Positions 16,381 to 24,630 of a DNA stretch of 25,049 nucleotides are shown here, piece after piece. Position numbers and translations under genes: made by a program. Under the pieces are notes generated by a model. It did not search any database. It saw only the letters and a list, made by a program, of their open reading frames with translations, and was not told where the DNA came from. The stretch covers positions 1 through 25,049 of the forward strand of contig LUJQ01000050.1 of assembly GCA_001689485.1 (NCBI GenBank). The letters are read 5' to 3'. This DNA comes from Bacteroidales bacterium M6 (GTDB taxonomy: Bacteria; Bacteroidota; Bacteroidia; Bacteroidales; Muribaculaceae). Positions within the stretch are counted from its first letter, which is position 1, and the number at the start of each line of letters is the position of its first letter.

Positions 16381-16529
16381 CGGGATATATATTTCGTTAT
16401 TGAAATCCCGTTATCCTAAGCAGGTAGCCATCCTGACATTTGCCTGATATGAAGACAATGCCAAGATGCCTTCAAAAGGTTCGGAAAATCAAATCCATTA
16501 TATATCTTAAAATAATCCCGTTGAGGGAT
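16381..16529. other. Intergenic stretch with paired CGGGAT/ATCCCG arms
   Basis: Between aroE and the YeiH-type gene: CGGGAT at 16381-16386 can pair with ATCCCG at 16405-16410. The nine bases AATCCCGTT recur at 16404-16412 and 16514-16522, the second copy inside a small hairpin (ATCCC, loop GTTGA, GGGAT at 16515-16529). It may be an aroE terminator and/or a leader element; I recognise no known riboswitch. Confidence 0.25.
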
Positions 16530-16548
16530 GAATATCTGACAAGGTTTT

Positions 16549-17508
16549 ATGAATAAGAAACACATTGCAAAGTATGTTTATGTACTTGCGATAATTATTA
16601 TCGCGTTCCCATTTATGGCACTTGGCATCGATGATTTCATATCACCGGCTTTGGCTCTTTTTGCCGGGCTGGTTTTTGCCTTTATCTTTCCTATGCCGTT
16701 TCCCGTGTTCAACAAGAAAAGCTCCAAATACCTGCTTCAGGCTTCGGTGGTAGGGCTTGGTTTCGGTATGAATGTGACAACAGCCTTAAAAAGCGGTGCC
16801 GAAGGGATGATGTTTACCGTCGTGTCAGTAATCGGGGTGATGGTGGCCGGTGTCCTTATCGGCTATTGGATGCACCTTAACCGTAAGACCTCCTATCTGA
16901 TTTCATCGGGAACCGCCATATGTGGCGGTAGTGCCATCGCGGCCGTCGGCCCGGTTTTGAATGCCGATGACCATGAGATGGCGGTGTCGTTAGGGGTTAT
17001 TTTTATCCTTAATGCCATTGCGTTGTTTATTTTCCCGCCTATAGGTCATTATTTCGAAATGAGCCAGGCCCAGTTCGGCACCTGGGCTGCGATTGCGATA
17101 CACGACACTTCGTCGGTTGTAGGTGCCGGGGATGCCTACGGGCGTGAGGCGTGTGAAATCGCCACGCTTATCAAATGCACCAGGGCGTTGTGGATTATAC
17201 CCCTTGCTTTTGCCACAATGTTTGTGTTCCGCGACAAATCAGGCAGCAAGATAGCCATACCCTGGTTTATTTTCCTTTTCGTGTTTGCAATGGTAATCAA
17301 CACATATTGCGGAATCCCTGCTGCGGTAAGCGACATGATTGTGTATATCTCCAAAAAGGCATTGGTTGTGACATTGTTCTTCATAGGTGCGGGGCTTTCG
17401 CTTTCGATGGTTAAGAAAGTGGGTGTACGGCCTCTGTTGCTCGCTGTGCTGTTATGGATAATAATAGGGGTGGGCAGCTTCTTTGTGGTGATGGAAACCA
17501 TTGCCTGA
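16549..17508 (+). CDS. YeiH/UPF0324-type putative sulfate (or sulfonate) exporter
   Basis: A 319-residue inner-membrane protein with about ten hydrophobic helices throughout. It belongs to the YeiH (Cons_hypoth698) family: the signature SGTAICGGSAIAAVGPVL lies near residues 121-138, and AIAIHDTSSVVGAGDAYG near 181-198. Family members are predicted anion exporters; a few are linked to sulfate or sulfonate export, but the substrate of this one is unknown. There is no adjacent LysR-type regulator, which often accompanies yeiH in proteobacteria. ATG at 16549 fits, since the first helix starts right after MNKKHIAK. Confidence 0.88.
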   Translation: MNKKHIAKYVYVLAIIIIAFPFMALGIDDFISPALALFAGLVFAFIFPMPFPVFNKKSSKYLLQASVVGLGFGMNVTTALKSGAEGMMFTVVSVIGVMVAGVLIGYWMHLNRKTSYLISSGTAICGGSAIAAVGPVLNADDHEMAVSLGVIFILNAIALFIFPPIGHYFEMSQAQFGTWAAIAIHDTSSVVGAGDAYGREACEIATLIKCTRALWIIPLAFATMFVFRDKSGSKIAIPWFIFLFVFAMVINTYCGIPAAVSDMIVYISKKALVVTLFFIGAGLSLSMVKKVGVRPLLLAVLLWIIIGVGSFFVVMETIA

Positions 17509-17576
17509 CCCCCCCATTGAAGTAGATATAAGGACTGTTTGTGATTTGCAAATAAGCATGATTGTTGGGGAATGAT

Positions 17577-19637
17577 GTGCGCATATTGCCGGGGATGCCT
17601 TTGCTCCCGTTACTGGCCGCATTCGTTGCGGGTGTCATTGTCGCGCATTATTCTCCTGGTTATTTGATTTACGGGGCCGCCTTGTTGGCGGCTCTGTGTT
17701 TTTGTGCATGGCTGGGTGGATGGCGCAAGGTTGCCGTTGCCGGGCTTTTCGCTGTTATTGGTGGTGTTGCAATGATGATTGCCACACCCGGCAGGCCGGA
17801 TTTCGACCGGGAGGATGCTCCGGGTGCATACGTGGGTTTTGTAGAGGAAATAAGTGATTCGCCATATAACCAGCGGATAGTGGCCAAGGTTGACGCCGGA
17901 GTCTGTGTGTTTTCTGTGTTGGTATATTATCATGATGTGCTTCCGGTAATCCGGGAGGGTGATGTAATCATGTTCGCAGGTGCATTACGCCCGGTAGGGG
18001 AGGAGGCTGTGGTGCCTGATGAATTCTCAATGTCGGGGTTTGCCGCCCGTCGCGGTGTAACAGCCCAATGCCATGTGCAACCGGGAGGGGTGGAGGTGAC
18101 AGGGCATAAAGCTTCGTTACCGGCGTTTTTTGCCGGGATGCGGCGCAACCTTTCAGATTATATCCATTGCAGGAGCGGCCTGGGTTCGGGGGCTGCCGGA
18201 ATGCTTGATGCCATGCTGACGGGTGATGCATCTGCGTTCGGACGCGAACGGCGTGATGTATTTGCCGATGCCGGGTTGGCGCATGTCCTGGCATTGAGCG
18301 GTACCCATGTGGCGGTAATTGCCTTTATGGTTTCGATGCTGTTCTTCCCGTTGCGTATGGCCGGGCATCGGAGGTGGGAGCCAGTGTGTATTATCGCAGT
18401 GTTATGGGGGTATGTGTTGCTGGCAGGGTGCATCCCGTCGGTTGTGCGGGCTGCAATAATGGTGTCGGTGGTAGGGTTTGGAAGAGCGTTCCGACGCGGG
18501 TCCAATTCACTCAATAACCTTTGCCTGGCAGCATTGCTGATTCTGTTGTTTGACCCGATGGCATTGTTTGCCCCCGGTTTCCAGTTGTCGTTTGCCGCAG
18601 TTGCCGCTATTCTGATGTTCCCGTTTGCTTTGTTTGTGAAAGGTAATGTGGCATGGCCTGTCCGTGTTGCAGGCAACTGGCTGTGTGTTTGCGTTTCTGC
18701 CGTGGTCGGCACCGGTGCTTTGGCGGCCTGGTATTTTCATAGCCTGCCGCTCTATTTCATTTTGGCCAATATTCCTGTAGGGATTGTTTTGCCGTTTTTT
18801 ATAGGCGGAGGTGTGCTTTTGCTGCTTCTGAATCTCACGCCTTTTTCGCCGGGTTGTCTGGTCGATGTAGTGGAACGGGTATATGAGGTTATGGAATGGG
18901 TGGCACACAGGGTTGCCGGGCTGCCCGGGGCGGCTGTGGGTGATGTGTATTTTCATTGGTGGCTGCTGCTGCCTTATTACGGGGCTGTTTTTGCGGCGTG
19001 GTATGGCCTCAGGAAGAAACGGCCGGTTTTCGGGCTTTATGCGTTGATGCTGTCGGTGTTTGCTGTTTTTGCTTTGCGCATATCTCAACCTGGTTATCCT
19101 GAAGCCGAAGCCTATGCCATGCGTTACCGTTATGCAACCGTCGTCCTTCTGCGTGAAGGTGATAAGGCGATGTTGCTTACCGATGCCCCGGAGCGTTTCC
19201 ATGATGATATGCGTGAACGGATAAGCCGGCGCCTGACCGATTACATGGGGCGGAGGGGCGTTGGCTCTTTGGAAGTGGTAAACGGTGTTAATGATTCGCA
19301 GTGGTGGTATGCCGACAGTGGCTTCTGGGTGATTGGGAACACGTTTATTGCCTTGGCCGGTCGTGAACCTGCGGAATCCCCTCCCGGAGGGCAGCACGTT
19401 GATTATGCCCTTGTCACAGCTGGATTCAACGGTGATGTCGAGAACGTATGGCGCAGGTTGCATCCCGATACGGTTGTCCTGTCACCCTCGTTGCACCCTT
19501 CGCGAATCGAGGCATATAAAGCCCGGTTGTTGTCGCATGATATCCCGTTCCGTGTAGGGCTGGAAGGGATGCTATGTCCGTGCGACGCTATTCATGATAA
19601 GTGCCATGATATAGGACAGGCCGCCATGCCTGATTAA
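17577..19637 (+). CDS. comEC: ComEC/Rec2 competence channel protein
   Basis: ComEC forms the inner-membrane channel that carries single-stranded DNA during natural transformation. N-terminal helices are followed by the DUF4131-like soluble domain (about 75-165, GAYVGFVEEI near its start). The Competence domain then contains HVLALSGTHVAVIAF near residue 234-248 and SVVRAAIM near 288-295, both typical. Many helices continue to about 500. The soluble tail (about 500-686) keeps the place of the metallo-beta-lactamase domain but shows no HxHxDH motif, a known trait of the shorter forms. No ATG fits at the front. GTG at 17577 is preceded by GGGGA five bases upstream; TTG at 17562 and ATG at 17595 are alternatives. 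The stop codon lies in the loop of a long hairpin. Confidence 0.9.
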   Translation: MRILPGMPLLPLLAAFVAGVIVAHYSPGYLIYGAALLAALCFCAWLGGWRKVAVAGLFAVIGGVAMMIATPGRPDFDREDAPGAYVGFVEEISDSPYNQRIVAKVDAGVCVFSVLVYYHDVLPVIREGDVIMFAGALRPVGEEAVVPDEFSMSGFAARRGVTAQCHVQPGGVEVTGHKASLPAFFAGMRRNLSDYIHCRSGLGSGAAGMLDAMLTGDASAFGRERRDVFADAGLAHVLALSGTHVAVIAFMVSMLFFPLRMAGHRRWEPVCIIAVLWGYVLLAGCIPSVVRAAIMVSVVGFGRAFRRGSNSLNNLCLAALLILLFDPMALFAPGFQLSFAAVAAILMFPFALFVKGNVAWPVRVAGNWLCVCVSAVVGTGALAAWYFHSLPLYFILANIPVGIVLPFFIGGGVLLLLLNLTPFSPGCLVDVVERVYEVMEWVAHRVAGLPGAAVGDVYFHWWLLLPYYGAVFAAWYGLRKKRPVFGLYALMLSVFAVFALRISQPGYPEAEAYAMRYRYATVVLLREGDKAMLLTDAPERFHDDMRERISRRLTDYMGRRGVGSLEVVNGVNDSQWWYADSGFWVIGNTFIALAGREPAESPPGGQHVDYALVTAGFNGDVENVWRRLHPDTVVLSPSLHPSRIEAYKARLLSHDIPFRVGLEGMLCPCDAIHDKCHDIGQAAMPD

Positions 19638-19656
19638 AAAGGCATAACGGCCTGTC
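19615..19656. terminator. Strong hairpin between convergent comEC and CpxP-like genes
   Basis: Nine-base outer arms GACAGGCCG (19615-19623) and CGGCCTGTC (19648-19656) pair perfectly. After a 2x2 mismatch, five more pairs form (ATGCC 19626-19630 with GGCAT 19641-19645), closing on loop TGATTAAAAA. The comEC stop codon TAA is in the loop. It works on both strands but has no T-run on either side, so it may be a bidirectional terminator or an RNA-stabilising end. Confidence 0.6.
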
Positions 19657-19724
19657 GCTTCCCTACATCTGAAATACGGTTGATAACGTGTCGTGGTCTG
19701 CACGGGCTGTTTGTCGTGCCGGTA

Positions 19725-20255
19725 TCAGTTGCATGGTGTGCATGCGCCCGGTGCGGGAGCGTTGCACTGCGGTGTGCCTCGGTGTTTGCCATGTTTTTGT
19801 CCGTTGCCTCGGCGCCCGTCCATGTGCTGACGGAACATTTTGTCCATCATTTTTTTCTCCAGGTTGTAAACGCGCAGAATTTGTCGCTGGGTCAGGAATT
19901 TGCTGTATTCGTTATAATATTTTTCCTGAATCTCGTTGATTTTTTGACGATGCGCGAACCTGTCCTTTATAATCTGGGTGGCTTCGGCTTCGGTCATCGA
20001 TGCTTTTTGGTCTTTGTCTTTGCGTATTTTTTGTGGTGCCGACGACCATATTTCCTTTTGGCATTGGGTGAATGTGGCCACAAACTGCTTCGTTGTGTTT
20101 TCGTCGAGTTTCAAGTCTTCGGCGATTTTCTTTGCCTGTACTTCGGCGAATTGTTCGCGTGAAGGGCGGCCGGATTTCTTATCCTTGGCTTGAATGGCCG
20201 GGATGGCTATAATTGCCATCAAAATCGGCAATATGAATTTGAATAACTTTTTCAT
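19725..20255 (-). CDS. Periplasmic CpxP/Spy-like protein of a sigma/anti-sigma operon
   Basis: A 176-residue secreted protein. The signal peptide is MKKLFKFILPILMAIIAIPA with cleavage after IQA (about 23). The mature part is highly charged and all helical: GRPSREQFAEVQAKKIAEDLKLDENTTKQF (29-58, seen in parts), then a central region and YNEYSKFLTQRQILRVYNLEKK (about 114-135). The LTxxQ motif (LTQRQ) is the kind found in CpxP/Spy/ZraP chaperone-sensors. The tail is rich in His, Gly and Cys (GKHRGTPQCNAPAPGACTPC), which could bind metal. It lies 27 bases downstream of the anti-sigma-like gene, so it may be a target or sensor of that system. Confidence 0.7.
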   Translation of the reverse strand: MKKLFKFILPILMAIIAIPAIQAKDKKSGRPSREQFAEVQAKKIAEDLKLDENTTKQFVATFTQCQKEIWSSAPQKIRKDKDQKASMTEAEATQIIKDRFAHRQKINEIQEKYYNEYSKFLTQRQILRVYNLEKKMMDKMFRQHMDGRRGNGQKHGKHRGTPQCNAPAPGACTPCN

Positions 20256-20282
20256 AGAGGTTTCCTTTAGTGTTTTAAAGTG

Positions 20283-20645
20283 TTAATAATCTATTATCAT
20301 ATCATTCCGGAATGTGTCGATTATATATTCCTGGTCGGTTGCGCTCAGATTGCTGAATGCCTGTTCCAACGATAGGGGTTCGGGTTCGCTGACGCGCGGT
20401 AACAATGCCGTAATGCTCAATATGATTGCCACGACGGCGGCTGCCGAGAGGGTGGTTTTCATCGCCCATAACCAAAGGCTGCGTGAGGGAGCCGTTCTGA
20501 CCTCTTGCGAAGTTTCGACCGCTTTTTCGGGAATGGTTCGGATGAGTGTTGATTCCAAGTCCCGGAAGAACCCTTCCGGCACGTTGTACGGCGTTTTTTT
20601 GCCGATTTTGTCGAACTGGAATTGTTGCATGTCGTTATCAGTCAT
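20283..20645 (-). CDS. Putative single-pass anti-sigma factor
   Basis: A 120-residue protein with a cytosolic N-terminus containing KTPYNVPEGFF (16-26), a motif common in small Bacteroidetes proteins next to sigma genes. One membrane helix is at about 58-84 (LWLWAMKTTLSAAAVVAIILSITALL). The short outer part ends NLSATDQEYIIDTFRNDMIIDY. There is no zinc-binding HxxxCxxC anti-sigma domain. Its start overlaps the sigma gene stop by 8 bases (ATGACTGA), which strongly suggests translational coupling. The anti-sigma role rests on this position and topology only; no recognised anti-sigma domain is seen. Confidence 0.6.
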   Translation of the reverse strand: MTDNDMQQFQFDKIGKKTPYNVPEGFFRDLESTLIRTIPEKAVETSQEVRTAPSRSLWLWAMKTTLSAAAVVAIILSITALLPRVSEPEPLSLEQAFSNLSATDQEYIIDTFRNDMIIDY

Positions 20646-21177
20646 GGTTGTTCATGAAGTTAATTACTCGGTTTTTTGCTATGTGGTAGCTGACCTTGGC
20701 ACTTGCCGGGGTCGACCCTGTTATTTCGGCGATTTCCTCATATGAAAGCTCGTCGTAATAGCGGAGGTTGAATGCTACCCGCTGCTTTTCAGGCAGCGAG
20801 TTTATCGCTTTTTGGAGCTTTACGGCTTCGAGGTCGGAATAATCGGTGTATTCGTCAGCCCGCAGTTCCAAAAGGCCGGCCGGGGCGTCGTCAATCGGGT
20901 AGCTTTCCAGGCTGTTTTTTCTCAGGTGGCGCAATGCCTCGTTGGTGGCGATGCGGTAGACCCACGATTTGAGTGAATCGTCATCGCGCAGGTCGGCCGA
21001 TGATTTGAAGATTTTCAGGAACGTTTCCTGCACCACATCCTGGGCGTCGGCGTGTGACACCACCATTCGGCGTACATGCCAGTAGATTGGTTCGCTGAAC
21101 CGGCTTACCAATTGCCTGAAGCCTTTTCCCGGCTCCTGGCGAAGCCACGCCGCGATGTCACGGTCTGTTACTTTCAT
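20638..21177 (-). CDS. ECF-type RNA polymerase sigma factor
   Basis: A 179-residue sigma-70 family protein with only regions 2 and 4. Region 2 is at about 20-90, with HADAQDVVQETFLKIFKS (42-59) and LKSWVYRIATNEALRHLRK. Region 4 lies at about 120-175, with LPEKQRVAFNLRYYDELSYEEIAEITGSTPASAKV giving the helix-turn-helix (seen in parts from 127). It directs RNA polymerase to a special set of promoters, usually under control of an adjacent membrane anti-sigma factor, which fits its overlapping neighbour. Minus-strand TAATCTTG at 21262-21269 is a near match to the primary -7 element, 85 bases before the start. I saw no convincing autoregulatory promoter. Confidence 0.92.
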   Translation of the reverse strand: MKVTDRDIAAWLRQEPGKGFRQLVSRFSEPIYWHVRRMVVSHADAQDVVQETFLKIFKSSADLRDDDSLKSWVYRIATNEALRHLRKNSLESYPIDDAPAGLLELRADEYTDYSDLEAVKLQKAINSLPEKQRVAFNLRYYDELSYEEIAEITGSTPASAKVSYHIAKNRVINFMNNHD

Positions 21178-21370
21178 TTGTGGTGGTTGGGGGATTATAG
21201 TGACAGGTTATTGTTCGTCTTCGTTTATATGACCCACCAATCAGTGCCGGGTTAAAATGTGCAAGATTATTTAACTAAACGGTTCCGTGCGGCTAAAACA
21301 AACAAAAAAGCCTTTTGAGATGAAAGTCAAGATGGTGCATGGTTGTGTTCTTAGATCAAATGATTTATTG

Positions 21371-21378
21371 TAAATTTG
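21371..21378 (+). promoter_or_regulatory. Cation diffusion facilitator gene promoter -7 element
   Basis: TAAATTTG, exact match to TAnnTTTG, 20 bases before the chosen ATG at 21399. A start at 21339 would lie upstream of this element, which supports the later ATG. The -33 box is not clear. Confidence 0.45.
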
Positions 21379-21398
21379 CGATTCAATGTAGAAAAAAT

Positions 21399-22352
21399 AT
21401 GGGATTTGTTTCTGTTGAGAACGAGATTTCGGATGAACGTGCCGTCAAAGTGGCCCGCCATGTCACATGGGTAGGCTTTTGGGTTAATGCCGTGCTTGGT
21501 GCAGGTAAGGTGCTTGCCGGCGTTTTTGGCCGGTCGGCTGCGATGGTTGCCGACGGGGTGCATTCATTTTCCGATTTTGTGACCGATATCATCGTGTTGA
21601 TATTCGTAGGCATCGGACGCAAGAAGGCTAATCAGGAATATCAGTATGGTCATGGCAAGTTCGAGACTTTTGCCACCATGTTGCTTGCTTTGATATTGGG
21701 GATTGTGGGGGGCTTGTTTTTTATAGACGGTGCTGAAAAGACCTGGCGGGCAATGCATGGCGGGCAACTGGAGGCACCGAGGTGGATTGCGCTGATAACC
21801 GCCTTGGTGTCGATTTTATCGAAGGAATGGCTTTACCATTACACCAGACGGGCGGGTGAGCGGATTCATTCGGCTGTGGTTGTGGCAAATGCGTGGCATC
21901 ACCGCAGTGATGCGTTCTCATCGCTGGCAACCTTGGCCGGTATCGGCGGGGCTATGTTCTTCGGTGTGCACTGGAGGGTTCTGGATTCGTTGGCTGCCAT
22001 GGTGGTGAGTGTGTTTATAATAATAGTGTCGGTAAAAATCGGGATGCCGGCAGTTAAGGAATTGCTTGAGGTTGCGCTACCGGCTGAAGTTGTGCGAGGC
22101 ATGTATCGGATTATAGGTAGCACCCCCGGTGTGGAGGCATTCCATCATTTCGCATCAAGGCGCAACGGCAACCGCATGATTGCCGATTTCCATATCAAGG
22201 TACATCCCGATATATCGGTTGAACATGCCCATCACATTGCTACAGATGTGGAAAACCGGCTTAAAGATGCATATGGGCAGGAGATGATTGTGACCATACA
22301 TATAGAGCCATACCGGGGGCAGGCCGTAGATGCCAACAACATGTGTAGTTGA
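21399..22352 (+). CDS. Cation diffusion facilitator family divalent metal efflux transporter
   Basis: A 317-residue CDF protein (FieF/YiiP type), exporting Zn2+, Fe2+, Mn2+ or similar in exchange for protons. The N-terminal helices contain the first metal site motif VADGVHSFSDFVTD (about 46-59, DxxxD type). The second, NAWHHRSDAFSS, lies at about 163-174 (HxxxD type). Six membrane helices are followed by the cytosolic C-terminal ferredoxin-like dimer domain (from about 210), with GVEAFHHFASRRNGNR and HPDISVEHAHHIA containing the His-rich metal-sensing sites. The frame opens at 21339, but ATG at 21399 follows the -7 element and begins the conserved region. Metal specificity cannot be read from the sequence. 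Confidence 0.92.
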   Translation: MGFVSVENEISDERAVKVARHVTWVGFWVNAVLGAGKVLAGVFGRSAAMVADGVHSFSDFVTDIIVLIFVGIGRKKANQEYQYGHGKFETFATMLLALILGIVGGLFFIDGAEKTWRAMHGGQLEAPRWIALITALVSILSKEWLYHYTRRAGERIHSAVVVANAWHHRSDAFSSLATLAGIGGAMFFGVHWRVLDSLAAMVVSVFIIIVSVKIGMPAVKELLEVALPAEVVRGMYRIIGSTPGVEAFHHFASRRNGNRMIADFHIKVHPDISVEHAHHIATDVENRLKDAYGQEMIVTIHIEPYRGQAVDANNMCS

Positions 22353-22452
22353 TTTATCATGTATAGCTTGCCTATATAGCCTGTCTGACTTAAAAATATA
22401 AATTATAGCATCTTTGAGTCAACAATTTATGCCTTGAATTGTAAAGTATGGT

Positions 22453-23886
22453 ATGGGGGGATTTAAGAATTTGTCAGATATGAGAATCCCGGTTTTATTG
22501 ACATTGGTTCCGGCGCTCGTTTATGCTGCCGGTTTATTATCCGGATGCGGCACCCGTAGTGTTGAGCCGCTGATAGAGGGTGTTCCTGATGATGCAGTTG
22601 CCGTAAAGGTTGTTGACCTTGCATCCTTATTGAAGGAAGCTGGTTGTGAGGTCGCTGTGTCGGACGGGATTACGTCGCCTTGTGCTTCTATGGTTGTCAG
22701 CCTGGTTGCAGAACCTGATTTCCGTGATATATTCACCGGCATCCTTTCAACCGGCAAGTGTGCCGATTTGTCGAAAGTAATTATGTTTACCACGTCGGCG
22801 GGGCATGAAATTCTTACGTTCAGGCTTCGTGACGAGGAGGCTTTCTGCCGGATTATGGGTTGCAAGCCTGAAAAGGCTGTGATAGGGGAAGGGAAAAACA
22901 AGCGGGATTTCCGCCGTGCGGAAGTAGGGGGTATGGCGCTGGTCATGGATAATGGCCGTTGCTGGGTCGCATCACGTTTTGATGATATAAAGGGGGCGCT
23001 TGAGGGGGCGTATCGCAGCCATTTCGGAGAGTTGGAAGGCGTGCGTGAGTTTCTTGATGCCCCGGGGGCGGCCAGGCTTGCGGTCAATTGCGGTCGTTCG
23101 TCGCTGAGTTTTCTTGGGGGCGGCAGCCGTTGGCTGTGTATAGGGTTTAATGTTACTGAAGCGTCGGTGTCGGCCGGTGCCGTGGTCATGGATCGTGATG
23201 GCAAACTTGATTCAATAGGGAAGAGATTCGGTGAAATCGACACAGACTTTTTGCGTTATACCCCCAACGATGCCGCAGTTGTGCTGGCATTCGGCAAATA
23301 TGACGGAAATGTAAGGGGGCTGAGTATGTTGTTCGGGCGCTTTGCACCGGTCTATCTGTCGCAGGCTGACGGCACTACGTCGCTTTATGCGGTTCCGGCA
23401 GGCGGGGTTGAAGCTGTGGCTTCGGCGGCTCCCGGTTCATGGAATGTGGAGACTATGGTTCATGTACCGGAGGATGTGATGAGGGAAGGGCTGCGCCAAT
23501 ACAAAGAGCGTGCAGGCGGTAAGGCCAGGGATATAGGCAATCAATGGACTTATAGCGAGGGTGACAACAATTACTATTTCGGTGCTTTTGACGGGTGTCT
23601 GGTATTTTCATCCAATCGTGAGATTTCTGCGGCCTATACCAATTCCTTTAATGAAGACTTCAGTGGCCGCAGGGCGGCAATGATTGTCGATGTGGCGTCA
23701 GGAAGTGTGTTGGCAAAGGCTTGGGGGCTTCCTTTCGGCTTGTCGTTCCGGCTCGGTGTTGATTACACCAGGGTCAAAGCCCGCATTACGTTTAACGGGT
23801 CGCATGAAAACGCACTCCGTTCATTGCTGAAATTGCCGCAATTGCCTGATTTGAAGGAACGCTTTAGGGCGAACACCGCCCGTTGA
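22453..23886 (+). CDS. DUF4836-like lipoprotein
   Basis: A 477-residue protein with a lipoprotein signal. The hydrophobic stretch PVLLTLVPALVYAAGLLSGC ends in lipobox LSGC with Cys32 (from the first ATG), so it is anchored to the inner or outer membrane and faces the periplasm or exterior. The mature part begins VEPLIEGVPDDAVAVKVVDLASLLKEAG, a pattern I associate with the Bacteroidetes DUF4836 family of uncharacterised lipoproteins. It continues as alternating strands and helices, with LRYTPNDAAVVLAFGKYDG near 271-289 repeating the same 'can the value be...' block. Function unknown. ATG at 22480 (MRIPVLL) is an alternative start with a more typical short signal peptide. No operon partner is obvious. 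Confidence 0.65.
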   Translation: MGGFKNLSDMRIPVLLTLVPALVYAAGLLSGCGTRSVEPLIEGVPDDAVAVKVVDLASLLKEAGCEVAVSDGITSPCASMVVSLVAEPDFRDIFTGILSTGKCADLSKVIMFTTSAGHEILTFRLRDEEAFCRIMGCKPEKAVIGEGKNKRDFRRAEVGGMALVMDNGRCWVASRFDDIKGALEGAYRSHFGELEGVREFLDAPGAARLAVNCGRSSLSFLGGGSRWLCIGFNVTEASVSAGAVVMDRDGKLDSIGKRFGEIDTDFLRYTPNDAAVVLAFGKYDGNVRGLSMLFGRFAPVYLSQADGTTSLYAVPAGGVEAVASAAPGSWNVETMVHVPEDVMREGLRQYKERAGGKARDIGNQWTYSEGDNNYYFGAFDGCLVFSSNREISAAYTNSFNEDFSGRRAAMIVDVASGSVLAKAWGLPFGLSFRLGVDYTRVKARITFNGSHENALRSLLKLPQLPDLKERFRANTAR

Positions 23887-23940
23887 GAAGGCGTTGGCCT
23901 TAAAGCGTTTGGTTGTAATGTATGCGTTTGTTATTGCAAT

Positions 23941-24592
23941 CTATTTCAGCAGGTTGTATTCATCGTCAGTGACAGGCTCAAGCCATTCGTTTGAGGTGTT
24001 CTCTCCCGGGATTTCGAATGCCAGATGTGCAAACCAGCTATCGGATGCCGCCCCGTGCCAGTGTTTTACATTTGCCGGGATATGTATCACTGTTCCGGGT
24101 AGAATCGGTTGTGCGGGTTTTCCCTCCTCCACATACCATCCTCGCCCTGCAACCCCTACAAGCATTTGACCGCCACCGTTGTCGGCATGATGTATGTGCC
24201 AGTTGTTGCGGCAACATGGTTCGAAGGTCACATTGGCGAATGGTATCTGCCCGGTAGAGATTCTGGCCAGGTAGCTGGTGCCGGTGAAATATTCGGCATA
24301 GGCATTGTTCGGTTCCCCTATAGGGAATATCATCTCTTGCTGGAAGCGGGCCTTTGCTGTTGCCGCATCATTTTCCGCCCATACTTCCTTGGCCATACGG
24401 AATCCGGCCCACGCGTTAGGCCAGCCTGCATAGAAGGCTGCCTGCGTGAGCAGGGCAGCTATTTCCTGCCGTGTCCCCAAGGGTTACACGCCCGGCAGTC
24501 TGCTTGATATTATGTTGCGCCATAATGTGCTGGGTGTTTAGTGCTGCTGCGGATATTATGAGGGTTAATGAAATTTTCGTAAGTGTCACCAT
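23941..24592 (-). pseudogene. Secreted carboxymuconolactone decarboxylase/cupin gene, internally deleted and frameshifted
   Basis: The minus-strand ATG at 24592 opens a frame coding for a signal peptide and MAQHNIKQTAGRVTLG. It then runs out of frame and stops at 24416-24418. A second frame, from about 24478 down to 23941, codes for TRQEIAALLTQAAFYAGWPNAW, then a cupin domain with WHIHHADNGGGQ and HIPANVKHWHG metal-binding blocks and the tail SNEWLEPVTDDEYNLL. Start to stop is 652 bases, not a multiple of three. As I recall the family, QTAGR..LG is followed by about 60 residues of decarboxylase domain before the TRQEIA block; these are missing here. The frames join near the four G/C at 24475-24478. 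The cupin half may still be made from an internal start (TTG at 24480), but the whole gene looks decayed. Confidence 0.75.
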
Positions 24593-24622
24593 GCCTTACT
24601 GCTGAGGATTGTTTTATTGTTG

Positions 24623-24630
24623 CAAAGTTA
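24623..24630 (-). promoter_or_regulatory. Promoter -7 element of the cupin pseudogene
   Basis: Minus-strand TAACTTTG matches TAnnTTTG exactly, 30 bases before the ATG at 24592. It supports that ATG as the original gene start. No clear -33 box. Confidence 0.4.

Noticed and set aside
18158..19463. Long minus-strand frames opposite comEC
   Set aside because: Low-complexity mirror translations (rich in Pro, Arg, His, Thr, Asn) of a GC-rich membrane-protein gene; comEC is certain on the plus strand.
21270..21300. GGAAC-containing sequence upstream of the ECF sigma gene as an autoregulatory -35 box
   Set aside because: Only a five-base match and no matching -10 element at a proper distance.
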